A DNA stretch of 13,359 nucleotides from BQJD01 sp965652415 (GTDB lineage Bacteria > Pseudomonadota > Gammaproteobacteria > Arenicellales > CAJQKF01). This document shows, piece after piece, positions 6,536 through 13,359 of this stretch. The notes beneath the pieces were generated by a model, which worked only from the letters and a program-made list of their open reading frames with translations, made no database searches and had not been told where the DNA came from. Position numbers and translations under genes: made by a program. Every line of letters begins with the position of its first letter. The first letter of the stretch is position 1. Location of the stretch: contig CBFGVH010000086.1 in assembly GCA_965652415.1 (NCBI GenBank), positions 1-13,359 on the forward strand, given 5' to 3'.

Positions 6536-7821
6536 GCCGGTTCGGCGGGCTCCGGCCGGCCGCCGGACAGGGCCGCTCCCGTGGCACCGGCCATGCGCTT
6601 GATCAGGTCCCATTCCACGCCGATGGAGCGCCTGAGGCGCTCCCAGTTGGCAAGCTCCGAGGGCTCCTGCGCAGTACTGCTGCCGGCGAGGCGGCCGTAT
6701 ATCTCGAGTGCCCGACGCGCGGTGGCCTCAAGCGAGAACGTCCCGGCGGTCTTCTGCGCAGCGCCGCGCATCTCCTCGATGCTCGCGCGCGGCAGGCCGG
6801 CCATCCACGCCAGCGCCTCGTGAAACGAGGCGGCATCCTGCCCGTCGAGCCTGCGGCCGTTGACGCGGTCCTGAACCACCTCGCGCACGCCCGGAGCGTC
6901 CACCGCCACTACCGGCACACCGGCGGCCATCGCCTCGGTCAGGACCATGCCCTGGGTCTCGCTCTGCGAGGCGAAGGCGAACACGTCCATGGCTCGATAG
7001 GCGCTCGCCAGCAGGGGTTGTTCGAGCACGCCGACAAGGTGCAGGCGGTCGGAGAGCCCGGCGCGATCGAATACGCCGCGGATCATGTCGTCCATCGGCC
7101 CGGTGCCGACCACGAGGAAGTGCGCGCGCGGCTCATCCGCGACGAAGGCCGCCACCGCCTCGGCCAGGAAGCCGAGGTTCTTCTCCCGGGCCAGCCGGCC
7201 GAGGTGCCCGACGACGAATGCGTCCCCCGGAATGTTGACGGCGGCCCGGAAGCCCTCGCCGCTGCCGCGCCGGAACAGGTCCACGTCGACGCCGGTCGGC
7301 ACCACCGCCACCGGCGTCGTCACGCCGCGCTTCTCGAGTACTTCGGCCACGCTCTCGCTGGGCGCGAACACCTGGTCGCACAGGTTGGCGTAGCGTGTCG
7401 ACAGTTCGACCACGAAGCGCCTGAGCACTTCCGAGTCTCCCGGTACGTAGTGCGTGTAGCGCTCGAAGAAGGTGTGGTGGGTGAACACCAGGGGCACGTC
7501 GAAGGTGTGCGAGAAGCGCAGCGCCGTGGAGCCGATCAGGAACGGGTGATGGGAATGGATGATGTCCGGATCGAACTCCTCCACCGCCTGGCTCAGGAAG
7601 CCGGGAGTCTTTAAAACCACGGAAAAATCGCTGCCGTTGAAGTCCTGCAGTGCGCGAATGCGCACCACGTCCTCCTCGTGCTCCGGCTGGCCGTCGAATT
7701 GGGGGGCGACCACCAGCACGCGATGGCCCATGGCGCGGTAGCTTCGCGTGAAGCTCTCCACCGAGCGCGCGACGCCCCCGACGTGGGGGGTGAAGGTGTT
7801 GGTCATCATCAGGATCTTCAC
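6532..7821 (-). CDS. GT4-family glycosyltransferase, diacylglycerol-glucosyltransferase-like
   Basis: A retaining GT-B glycosyltransferase of 429 residues. The N-terminal half opens with MKILMMTNTFTPHVGGVARS, whose Gly15-Gly16 loop is typical, and has the acceptor-side motif IIHSHHPF (about 87-94). The C-terminal half has VGHLGRLAREKN (204-215), with the basic donor-phosphate-binding residues Arg209 and Lys214, and the E-x7-E motif SETQGMVLTEA (Glu288 and Glu296). The N-terminal pattern resembles GT4 enzymes that add sugar to diacylglycerol or phosphatidylinositol, but the acceptor cannot be proved. There is no signal peptide or membrane span; such enzymes usually attach to the inner face of the membrane through basic patches. 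The GTG start overlaps the upstream stop as GTGA and has a strong GGGAGG site. Its own stop overlaps the next gene in the same manner. The tail after about residue 383 is extra to the fold. Confidence 0.9.
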   Translation of the reverse strand: MKILMMTNTFTPHVGGVARSVESFTRSYRAMGHRVLVVAPQFDGQPEHEEDVVRIRALQDFNGSDFSVVLKTPGFLSQAVEEFDPDIIHSHHPFLIGSTALRFSHTFDVPLVFTHHTFFERYTHYVPGDSEVLRRFVVELSTRYANLCDQVFAPSESVAEVLEKRGVTTPVAVVPTGVDVDLFRRGSGEGFRAAVNIPGDAFVVGHLGRLAREKNLGFLAEAVAAFVADEPRAHFLVVGTGPMDDMIRGVFDRAGLSDRLHLVGVLEQPLLASAYRAMDVFAFASQSETQGMVLTEAMAAGVPVVAVDAPGVREVVQDRVNGRRLDGQDAASFHEALAWMAGLPRASIEEMRGAAQKTAGTFSLEATARRALEIYGRLAGSSTAQEPSELANWERLRRSIGVEWDLIKRMAGATGAALSGGRPEPAEPA

Positions 7822-10070
7822 GTCGATTCCTCCCGTTGAATGACGATGCGGTCCGTGCCCGCGTCGGCCGTGACCGGCGCGAAGCCGGGCGGCTCAACAC
7901 GGATGGCGGCCGGTCGGCGGCGCCAGTCGGCCTGCCATTCGACGATTATCTCAGCCGGGCGCGGCGTAATGGATAGCGTTACGTCGCCGAAGGCGGTCGG
8001 CGCCGGACCGAAGCGGATCTCCTCGGCGCCAGCCAGCCAGTCGCCCGGAACGCCCCCGGCGATCACCAGGGTGTCACCGTCCTCGCGCGCGAAGCAGTTC
8101 CTGATCATCATCAGCCATTCGCTCGCCGCCCACGAGTGCTGGCCGTCGCCCATGCAGCCGCCGCCGGTGCGCGGATGCACCGCCTCGGGCCACTGCCCGG
8201 TGGGCGAGGCGATGGCGGCGACCGCGTTCACGAGGTCCAGATGGCGGGGGTCGCCGGCGCGCAGCAGTACCTGGGCGACGTGCAGCGTCAGGTAGCAATT
8301 GATGCCCGAGTGGATCATGTCCTGGAAGAAGCCGCCGTCGACGAAGCAGTTGTCGATGAGATAGTCGGCGGTATTGATCAGCCGCGGGTCGTCTGCGCCG
8401 AGCAGTTCCAGCGGGTAGCCCGCCACCAGCGAGCCGATGGCGCCGGCATCCAGCCGGCGGTAGGGAGAGGCGGGGATCGCCTCGCGTCCGAGCCGGGTCG
8501 CGGCGCGCTCGATGCTGCGCTCGACGGCCGCAAGGAAATGTTCGGCCTCGCGCCTGAACCGTCGCGCCGACTCCTCGTCGCCCGAGCGCCGCATCAGGCG
8601 CGAGGCGGCCATGAGTCCCGCCACGCCCCAGAAGTCGTCCCAGTAGTAGTAGTCGCTGGGACCGAGGTGCTCGGCGGAGAAGCCGGCCGGCAGCAGGCCG
8701 GAGTGGGCGCGGCCGCCTTCGTCCGGCAGGCGCTTGCGCACGATCCAGCGCGCACCGCGCCGGGCCGCCTCCTTCCACGAGTCCTTTGGCGCGCGTCCCG
8801 TCAGCTCGCAGAAGCGATCCATGATCCACAGCGCCTCGCCGTTGGAATCCCATTCACCCTCCTGGGAGTGAAAGTAGCCCATGGCGTTCTGTCGGCCCGG
8901 GAAAGTGTCGATGACCCGCTCGGCGCGCTCCACCAGTCCCGCGGCCAGCAGGGCGTTGACGATGAAGGCGGCATCGCGGAACCAGAACCGCTTGTAGGTG
9001 AAAGGCCCGGCATAGACGTCGCGGGGACTGTGCAGCACCAGGGTATGCAGGGCCGCGTCGTAAAGATTCTGCCAGCGAGCGTCGGGTGCCTTGAGGCGGC
9101 AGCAGTGCGTCAACGCCTCGCGCCACGTGGTACGCGGTCCGGCCGGGGCGTCGTCGGAAACCGGCAGGTCTAGTGTCGCCGAAATCTCGCGCGCGCGTCC
9201 CGGCTCGACTCGGAACATGGCGGCGGCAGTGGCCATTTCCACGTCGCAGCGCACGTGGGCGGAGTCGCGCAGGTCGTCGAGATGGATGAACACGTCGCCG
9301 TGCCGGTAGTCGGACACGTGATGCCTGTCCACCGGCGCGCTCAGGTGCAGGTGCCGTTGGTTATCGACGGTCAGCGTATCGCGGCTGTCGGCGAGGTCGA
9401 TTCGCTGGATGAAGCTGACGCCTTCGGGGTTGTACGGTCGCACCGAGAGCACCAGCCACGCCGGGCGGTCGCATCGCGCCTCGATCTCGAGCACGCACGC
9501 GGGCGTCTCGTCCTCGGTGACGCGCACGCCGGTGACGAGCTCCATGCCGTCGGCGCCGGTTCGGGTGACCACCCGCGGACCGTGATCGCCGAGGTCCAGG
9601 TGCTGGGAGGAGTCCCGGGCGCGCGAGGGCAGCAGGGCGGCGCCGTCGTCGGTGACGATCCAGGCGTCAAGCGAGAAGCCGTCGAAGGTCGGGGTGAGCA
9701 GGCCGCGCGGGTCCACGATGGGCAGTTCGGGCCAGCCGGGCACCCCGACCGCGGTCCAGTTGCGGTGGGTCAGGTTGACGTGGGTGATGGAGAACGCGCG
9801 CGGAACGAACGCCTCGTCGCGCGGATCGAACTGGCGCTCCACCCAGAACGGCCACACCCAGTCGAGGTTGTGCTGGATGACGCGGCTGTTGATCAGCCCT
9901 CGGGCATGGAACACGGCGCCCGCCCGCAGGAGTTCGATCGGCTCGGCCACCTCGGAGGGCTGAATGAAGCGTTCGAGGCGCGCCATCAGCGCGAACGGGT
10001 CGAGGAAGCCCTGGCTTCGCGCCATGCGCCGTATGACGAATTTCCACGGCAGCCATTTCAGCCACGACAT
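7818..10070 (-). CDS. Glycogen-debranching-like (alpha/alpha)6 glycoside hydrolase
   Basis: A 750-residue protein that looks like an intracellular glycosidase of the amylo-alpha-1,6-glucosidase/GH15-like (alpha/alpha)6 type. Residues about 50-320 look like a beta-rich N-terminal domain (LLTPTFDGFSLDAWIVTDDG, ACVLEIEARCDRPAWLVLSV). Residues about 335-690 form the helical barrel. It has the typical KRFWFRDAAF motif with Asp366, then GEWDSNGEALW (Glu406, Glu412), YYYWDDFWG, and TGQWPEAVHP with Glu629, a plausible catalytic acid or base. GDGQHSWAASEWL then closes the barrel. The first 20 residues are basic and aromatic (WLKWLPWKFVIRR), not a signal peptide, and could lie along the membrane surface. 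The start overlaps the VTT gene by 13 bases and the stop overlaps the glycosyltransferase by 4. The substrate is unknown. It may act on the glycan made by its neighbour, or be a non-catalytic or phosphorylase-like relative. Confidence 0.8.
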   Translation of the reverse strand: MSWLKWLPWKFVIRRMARSQGFLDPFALMARLERFIQPSEVAEPIELLRAGAVFHARGLINSRVIQHNLDWVWPFWVERQFDPRDEAFVPRAFSITHVNLTHRNWTAVGVPGWPELPIVDPRGLLTPTFDGFSLDAWIVTDDGAALLPSRARDSSQHLDLGDHGPRVVTRTGADGMELVTGVRVTEDETPACVLEIEARCDRPAWLVLSVRPYNPEGVSFIQRIDLADSRDTLTVDNQRHLHLSAPVDRHHVSDYRHGDVFIHLDDLRDSAHVRCDVEMATAAAMFRVEPGRAREISATLDLPVSDDAPAGPRTTWREALTHCCRLKAPDARWQNLYDAALHTLVLHSPRDVYAGPFTYKRFWFRDAAFIVNALLAAGLVERAERVIDTFPGRQNAMGYFHSQEGEWDSNGEALWIMDRFCELTGRAPKDSWKEAARRGARWIVRKRLPDEGGRAHSGLLPAGFSAEHLGPSDYYYWDDFWGVAGLMAASRLMRRSGDEESARRFRREAEHFLAAVERSIERAATRLGREAIPASPYRRLDAGAIGSLVAGYPLELLGADDPRLINTADYLIDNCFVDGGFFQDMIHSGINCYLTLHVAQVLLRAGDPRHLDLVNAVAAIASPTGQWPEAVHPRTGGGCMGDGQHSWAASEWLMMIRNCFAREDGDTLVIAGGVPGDWLAGAEEIRFGPAPTAFGDVTLSITPRPAEIIVEWQADWRRRPAAIRVEPPGFAPVTADAGTDRIVIQREEST
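7829..7834 (-). promoter_or_regulatory. Ribosome binding site for the glycosyltransferase, inside the upstream gene
   Basis: On the minus strand GGGAGG ends 7 bases before the GTG at 7821. It lies within the last codons of the glycosidase gene, which supports this start and coupled translation. Confidence 0.75.
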
Positions 10071-10813
10071 GCAGGCTCTCCCCGTTCGAGTTCAGCCTTC
10101 AGGATACGCCGTGCGATGCGGGCGAGGTAGACGACGACGGCGCAGGCGACGAACGCGCCGCCCGCGTACAGGAACCATTCCCAGTTCCCGCGGGGCCCGT
10201 CGCGCACCCCGAGCACGGCGAGGTCGGCGGCCAGCGAGCCGATGTAGACGTTGGTGACCGTGAACGGAATGATGCCGAGCACCGTGCCGGCGACGAAGTC
10301 CCGCAGCCTGAAGCGCGCCAGGCCGAACACGTAGTTGGCGACCTTGAACGGGAAGAACGGGATGAGCCGCGTGGCGAGCACTATCTTCCAGCCCGATTCG
10401 GTGAGCATGCCTTCGAGCAGCCGCGCGCGCGGATGACGCACCAACCAGGCGGCGCTGCGAGGGCCGAGCAGGTGGGGGGCGACGAGGAAGGCGATGGTGG
10501 CGCCGATGGAGGTGCCGATCACGATGTACAGCGAGCCTTCGACGACGCCGAACAGGAACCCGGCGCCGAGGGTGAGCCAGACCCCCGGCAGCACCAGCAC
10601 CACCACGAGGACGTCGGCGGCAATCAGCAGCAGCGGTCCGAAGGCGCCCATGCCGTCGATCCACGCCAGCAGCGCTATCACCCTGGGCCCGATGTCGATG
10701 CGCCGGGACACCGCCACGGCGGCGGCGGCGAGCAGCAACACCGTGGCAACGACGACGAGCACCCGGCGCGTCCGGGCGCGACCGTTCGGCGGAATGGATT
10801 CGGGCTCGTGCAT
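10058..10813 (-). CDS. TVP38/TMEM64 (VTT/DedA-like) integral membrane protein
   Basis: A 251-residue polytopic membrane protein of the VTT (SNARE-associated) family. Related DedA and TMEM41B/VMP1 proteins move or flip phospholipids or lipid carriers across the membrane; the role here is inferred. Hydrophobic segments lie near residues 18-38, 58-90, 95-116, 173-196 and 213-234. The family signatures are LTLGAGFLFGVVEGSLY (81-97), typical of the first re-entrant region, and RLIPFFPFKVANYVFGLARF (149-168), with the conserved Arg, prolines and Asn. The N-terminus (MHEPESIPPNGRARTRR) is short, polar and basic. The ATG at 10813 is the only sensible start; longer readings run back into acnB out of frame. 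It heads the four-gene unit and lies 134 bases after acnB. A perfect Shine-Dalgarno sequence lies unusually far upstream. Confidence 0.9.
   Translation of the reverse strand: MHEPESIPPNGRARTRRVLVVVATVLLLAAAAVAVSRRIDIGPRVIALLAWIDGMGAFGPLLLIAADVLVVVLVLPGVWLTLGAGFLFGVVEGSLYIVIGTSIGATIAFLVAPHLLGPRSAAWLVRHPRARLLEGMLTESGWKIVLATRLIPFFPFKVANYVFGLARFRLRDFVAGTVLGIIPFTVTNVYIGSLAADLAVLGVRDGPRGNWEWFLYAGGAFVACAVVVYLARIARRILKAELERGEPACRG
10078..10083 (-). promoter_or_regulatory. Ribosome binding site for the glycosidase gene
   Basis: GGGGAG on the minus strand lies 7 bases before the ATG at 10070, inside the last codons of the VTT gene. It supports the 13-base overlapping start. Confidence 0.7.
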
Positions 10814-10832
10814 TGTACGACGACGTGTTGGA

Positions 10833-10838
10833 CCTCCT
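10833..10838 (-). promoter_or_regulatory. Perfect but distant Shine-Dalgarno sequence before the VTT gene
   Basis: AGGAGG on the minus strand is 19 bases from the ATG at 10813, well beyond the usual 5-10. No ATG, GTG or TTG lies between them at normal spacing. Either translation is weak or mRNA folding shortens the distance. Confidence 0.45.
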
Positions 10839-10877
10839 GAACATCGGGTCGACCACGCCGAAGCACAACGGTCCGCA

Positions 10878-10902
10878 CCGGGACCGAAAGGCGAAGTCCC
10901 GG
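10878..10902. other. Hairpin in the acnB-VTT gap
   Basis: CCGGGAC at 10878-10884 pairs with GTCCCGG at 10896-10902 around an 11-base loop. It lies 46-70 bases after the acnB stop on the minus strand. No T-run follows, so it is at best a weak terminator or an mRNA-end stabiliser. Confidence 0.35.
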
Positions 10903-10921
10903 CGCGCGTTGCGCTGCCGGG

Positions 10922-10936
10922 GCTTCGAATCGAAGC
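10922..10936. other. Near-perfect palindrome just after the acnB stop
   Basis: GCTTCGA and TCGAAGC flank one central base, at 10922-10928 and 10930-10936. In RNA it would fold as a 6-base-pair stem with a 3-base loop. It begins 12 bases after the acnB stop codon. It could be a terminator stem (no T-run) or a regulator site for the downstream unit. Confidence 0.35.
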
Positions 10937-10947
10937 GGCTCGTCGCT

Positions 10948-13359
10948 TCAGGCGGCGAACTGTACCGCCACCGCTCGACCGCGTTCGGCGGCGGCAACGA
11001 ACTCGTCCAGGCGGTCGAAGTTCAGGTAGCGGTAGACCTCGGGCGCCATGGTGTCGATCTTCGTCGCGTACTCGAGGTACTCCGCGCTCGTTGGCAGCCG
11101 GCCGAGCACCGAGGCCACCGCGGCCAGCTCGGCCGAGGCGAGGAACACGTTGGCGCCCTGGCCGAGCCGGTTGGGAAAGTTGCGGGTCGACGTCGATACC
11201 ACCGTGGAGTTGGCCGCCACCCGCGCCTGGTTGCCCATGCACAGCGAGCAGCCGGGCATCTCGGTGCGCGCGCCGGCCGCGGCAAAGATGCTGTAGTAGC
11301 CCTCTTCCATCAGCTGGTGCTCGTCCATCCGGGTTGGCGGCGCGATCCACAGCCGGGTCGGAATCACCCCGCCGGCGGCCTGGAGGAGCTTGCCGGCGGC
11401 GCGGAAGTGGCCGATGTTGGTCATGCACGAGCCGATGAAGACCTCGTCGATCGTCGTGCCGGCCACCTCGGACAGCGGCCTGACGTCGTCGGGATCGTTG
11501 GGGCAGGCGAGAAGCGGCTCAGTGATCTTCGACATGTCGATCTCGATCACCTCGGCGTACTCGGCGTCGTCGTCGGCGCGCAGCAGTCTGGGATTGGCCA
11601 GCCACTCCTCCATCGCCCGCGCCCGGCGTTCCAGGGTGCGGGCGTCGCCGTAGCCGTTGTCGATCATCCAGCGCAGCATCACCACGTTGGAGGCGAGGTA
11701 CTCGGCCACCGATTCCTCGGAGAGGTCGATGGTGCAGCCGCCGGCGGAGCGTTCGGCGCTGGCGTCGGACAGTTCGAAGGCCTGTTCCACGGTCAGGTGC
11801 GGCAGGCCCTGGATCTCGAGAATGCGGCCGTTGTACACGTTCTTCTTGCCCTTCTTCTCCACCGTCAGCAGGCCGCGCCTGATGGCCTCGTAGGGAATGG
11901 CGTTGACGAGATCGCGCAGCGTGATGCCGGGCTGCATCTCGCCGCTGAACCTGACCAGGACCGACTCGGGCATGTCGAGCGGAATCACGCCCAGCGCGGC
12001 GCCGAACGCCACGATGCCCGACCCTCCCGGGAAGGAGATGCCGAGCGGGAAGCGCGTGTGGGAGTCGCCGCCCGTGCCGACCTGGTCGGGCAGCAGCATG
12101 CGGTTGAGCCAGCTGTGGATGATCCCGTCCCCGGGCCTGAGCGAAACGCCGCCGCGGTTCATGATGAACTCCGGCAGCGAGTGCTGGGTGTCGATGTCGA
12201 CCGGCTTCGGATACGCCGCGGTGTGGCAGAACGACTGCATCACGAGATCGGCGGAGAAGCCGAGGCAGGCAAGCTCCTTCAGTTCGTCCCGGGTCATCGG
12301 GCCGGTGGTGTCCTGGCTGCCCACCGTGCCCATGCGCGGCTCGCAATAGGTTCCCGGCCGCACACCCTGTCCCTCGGGCAGGCCGACGGCGCGGCCGACG
12401 ATCTTCTGGGCCAGGGTGAAGCCCCTGCTCGAGGACTCGGGATCCTTCGGCCGGCGGAACACGTCGCTCGCCGGCAGTCCCAGGATCTCGCGCGCCTTGT
12501 CGGTCAGGGTGCGCCCGATGATGAGCGGGATGCGGCCGCCGGCCTTGACCTCGTCGAGCAGCACGTCCGTCTTGAGGGAGAAGCGGCTGACGACCTCGCC
12601 GGCTTCGTTCTCGATCACGCCGTCACAGGGCTTGACCACGATGACGTCGCCCATGTCGAGCCTGTCCACGTCGCACTCGATGGGCAGGGCGCCCGAGTCT
12701 TCCACGGTGTTGAAGAAGATCGGTGCGATCTTGCCGCCGAGCACCACGCCGCCCTGGCGCTTGTTGGGAACGAACGGAATGTCCTCGCCCATGTGCCACA
12801 GCACCGAGTTGGTGGCTGATTTTCTCGACGAGCCGGTGCCGACCACGTCGCCCACGTAGGCCAGCGGCAGCCCCCGCGACTTGAGCTCGGCGATCTGCGC
12901 GATGGCGTCGGTGATGCCCTCGCGCGGGTTCTTGAGCATGGCCAGGGCGTGCAGCGGGATGTCCGGGCGCGACCAGGCGTCCTGGGCCGGGGACAGGTCG
13001 TCCGTGTTGGTCTCGCCGGTGACCTTGAACACGACGAGCCGGATCGCCTCGGGCACGTCGGGCTTCCTGGTGAACCACTCGGCGTCGGCCCAAGACTGCA
13101 TCACGGCCTTCGCGTTGGCATTGCCGTCCTTCGCCTTGTCGGCGACGTCGTGCAGGGCGTCGAAGATGAGCAGGGTGTGCTTGAGCTGCTCCGCGGCAAT
13201 CGCGCCGAGCTCGGCGTCTTCAAGGAGCTCGATCAGCGGCTGGATGTTGTAGCCGCCCAGCATGGTGCCGAGCAGTTCAACGGCGCGGCGCGCATCGAGG
13301 ATGGGCGAGGTGGCCTCTGCGCGGGCGAGTGCCGCCAGGAAGCCGGCCTTGACGTAGGC
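10948..13359 (-). CDS. acnB: Aconitate hydratase B, N-terminal ~60 residues beyond window
   Basis: Interconverts citrate and isocitrate in the TCA cycle and, in known members, also hydrates 2-methyl-cis-aconitate; cytoplasmic, with a [4Fe-4S] cluster. The frame is open to the right edge, where AYVKAGFLAA aligns with about residue 61 of E. coli AcnB (865 residues). The window holds 803 residues, so some 60 are missing. AcnB-specific order is clear: LLGTMLGGYN, QSWADAEWF, VTGETNTDDLSP, VGTGSSRKSATNSVLW, GPMTRDELKELACLGFSADL, TGGDSHTRFPLGISFPGGSG and the late cluster motifs. The cluster cysteines are in GSCMTNIGHF (codon 11425-11427) and PGCSLCMGNQAR (codons 11248-11250 and 11239-11241). The apparent Met at 13263 is internal. 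The C-terminus ends soon after YRYLNFDRLDEF, as in the family. No damage is seen. AcnB apoprotein can bind mRNA in E. coli; nothing here tests that. Confidence 0.97.
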   Translation of the reverse strand, partial: AYVKAGFLAALARAEATSPILDARRAVELLGTMLGGYNIQPLIELLEDAELGAIAAEQLKHTLLIFDALHDVADKAKDGNANAKAVMQSWADAEWFTRKPDVPEAIRLVVFKVTGETNTDDLSPAQDAWSRPDIPLHALAMLKNPREGITDAIAQIAELKSRGLPLAYVGDVVGTGSSRKSATNSVLWHMGEDIPFVPNKRQGGVVLGGKIAPIFFNTVEDSGALPIECDVDRLDMGDVIVVKPCDGVIENEAGEVVSRFSLKTDVLLDEVKAGGRIPLIIGRTLTDKAREILGLPASDVFRRPKDPESSSRGFTLAQKIVGRAVGLPEGQGVRPGTYCEPRMGTVGSQDTTGPMTRDELKELACLGFSADLVMQSFCHTAAYPKPVDIDTQHSLPEFIMNRGGVSLRPGDGIIHSWLNRMLLPDQVGTGGDSHTRFPLGISFPGGSGIVAFGAALGVIPLDMPESVLVRFSGEMQPGITLRDLVNAIPYEAIRRGLLTVEKKGKKNVYNGRILEIQGLPHLTVEQAFELSDASAERSAGGCTIDLSEESVAEYLASNVVMLRWMIDNGYGDARTLERRARAMEEWLANPRLLRADDDAEYAEVIEIDMSKITEPLLACPNDPDDVRPLSEVAGTTIDEVFIGSCMTNIGHFRAAGKLLQAAGGVIPTRLWIAPPTRMDEHQLMEEGYYSIFAAAGARTEMPGCSLCMGNQARVAANSTVVSTSTRNFPNRLGQGANVFLASAELAAVASVLGRLPTSAEYLEYATKIDTMAPEVYRYLNFDRLDEFVAAAERGRAVAVQFAA

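Noticed and set aside
6536..6613. 26-residue N-terminal extension of the double phosphoesterase from the ATG at 6613
   Set aside because: It would overlap the glycosyltransferase by about 80 bases and has no good ribosome binding site; the GTG at 6535 forms a tight GTGA overlap like the neighbouring junction.
10820..10870. Possible promoter TTGTGC, 17 bases, GATGTT on the minus strand before the VTT gene
   Set aside because: Only about three of six bases match in each box, which is near chance.
10814..11428. Upstream extension of the VTT reading frame by about 205 residues
   Set aside because: The extension reads acnB coding DNA in another frame and is Arg/Gly/Pro-rich without domains; the VTT family begins near the ATG at 10813.
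10813..12819. 668-residue open frame on the plus strand opposite acnB
   Set aside because: It mirrors acnB codon structure and shows no domain; acnB is unmistakable on the other strand.
1..13359. CRISPR arrays, tRNA or rRNA genes, insertion sequences, phage genes
   Set aside because: No regularly spaced repeats, clover-leaf sequence, transposase or integrase motifs, or terminal inverted repeats were seen on reading through both strands.

Overview
The window is high-GC, densely coding bacterial chromosome, with almost no DNA outside genes and frequent GTG and TTG starts. The right-edge gene is acnB, and FolB and FolK also look proteobacterial. I therefore infer a high-GC proteobacterium, most likely gammaproteobacterial; no rRNA or marker gene confirms this. 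No tRNA, rRNA, CRISPR array, insertion sequence or phage gene was seen, and no gene-free stretch exceeds 300 bases.

Layout. Four genes on the + strand fill positions 1-4077: the 3' part of a fatty acyl-CoA ligase, a class III nucleotide cyclase with an N-terminal DUF427 domain (TTG start), folB (TTG start, strong ribosome binding site) and folK. An 85-base convergent gap with a strong inverted repeat follows. The rest is on the - strand. Read in transcription order from the right edge it holds acnB (5' end cut by the window) and, after a 134-base gap with two small hairpins, a tightly packed four-gene unit. That unit is a TVP38/TMEM64-type (VTT) membrane protein, a glycogen-debranching-like (alpha/alpha)6 glycosidase, a GT4 glycosyltransferase, and a two-domain protein joining an alkaline-phosphatase-superfamily phosphodiesterase to an endonuclease/exonuclease/phosphatase (EEP) domain.

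How the genes may work together. FolB and FolK carry out consecutive steps of tetrahydrofolate synthesis and are 2 bases apart. AcnB is TCA-cycle housekeeping. The four-gene unit is the most unusual part. Its genes overlap by 13, 4 and 4 bases, which suggests coupled translation. It combines a lipid-related membrane protein, a sugar transferase of the lipid-glycosylating type, a sugar hydrolase-like protein with no visible signal peptide, and a membrane-anchored double phosphoesterase. I infer a pathway that makes or remodels a glycolipid or phosphoglycan at the cytoplasmic membrane. The substrate cannot be read from the sequence. The second notable item is the DUF427-cyclase fusion, whose substrate-selecting residues are Arg and Thr in place of the canonical Lys and Asp.
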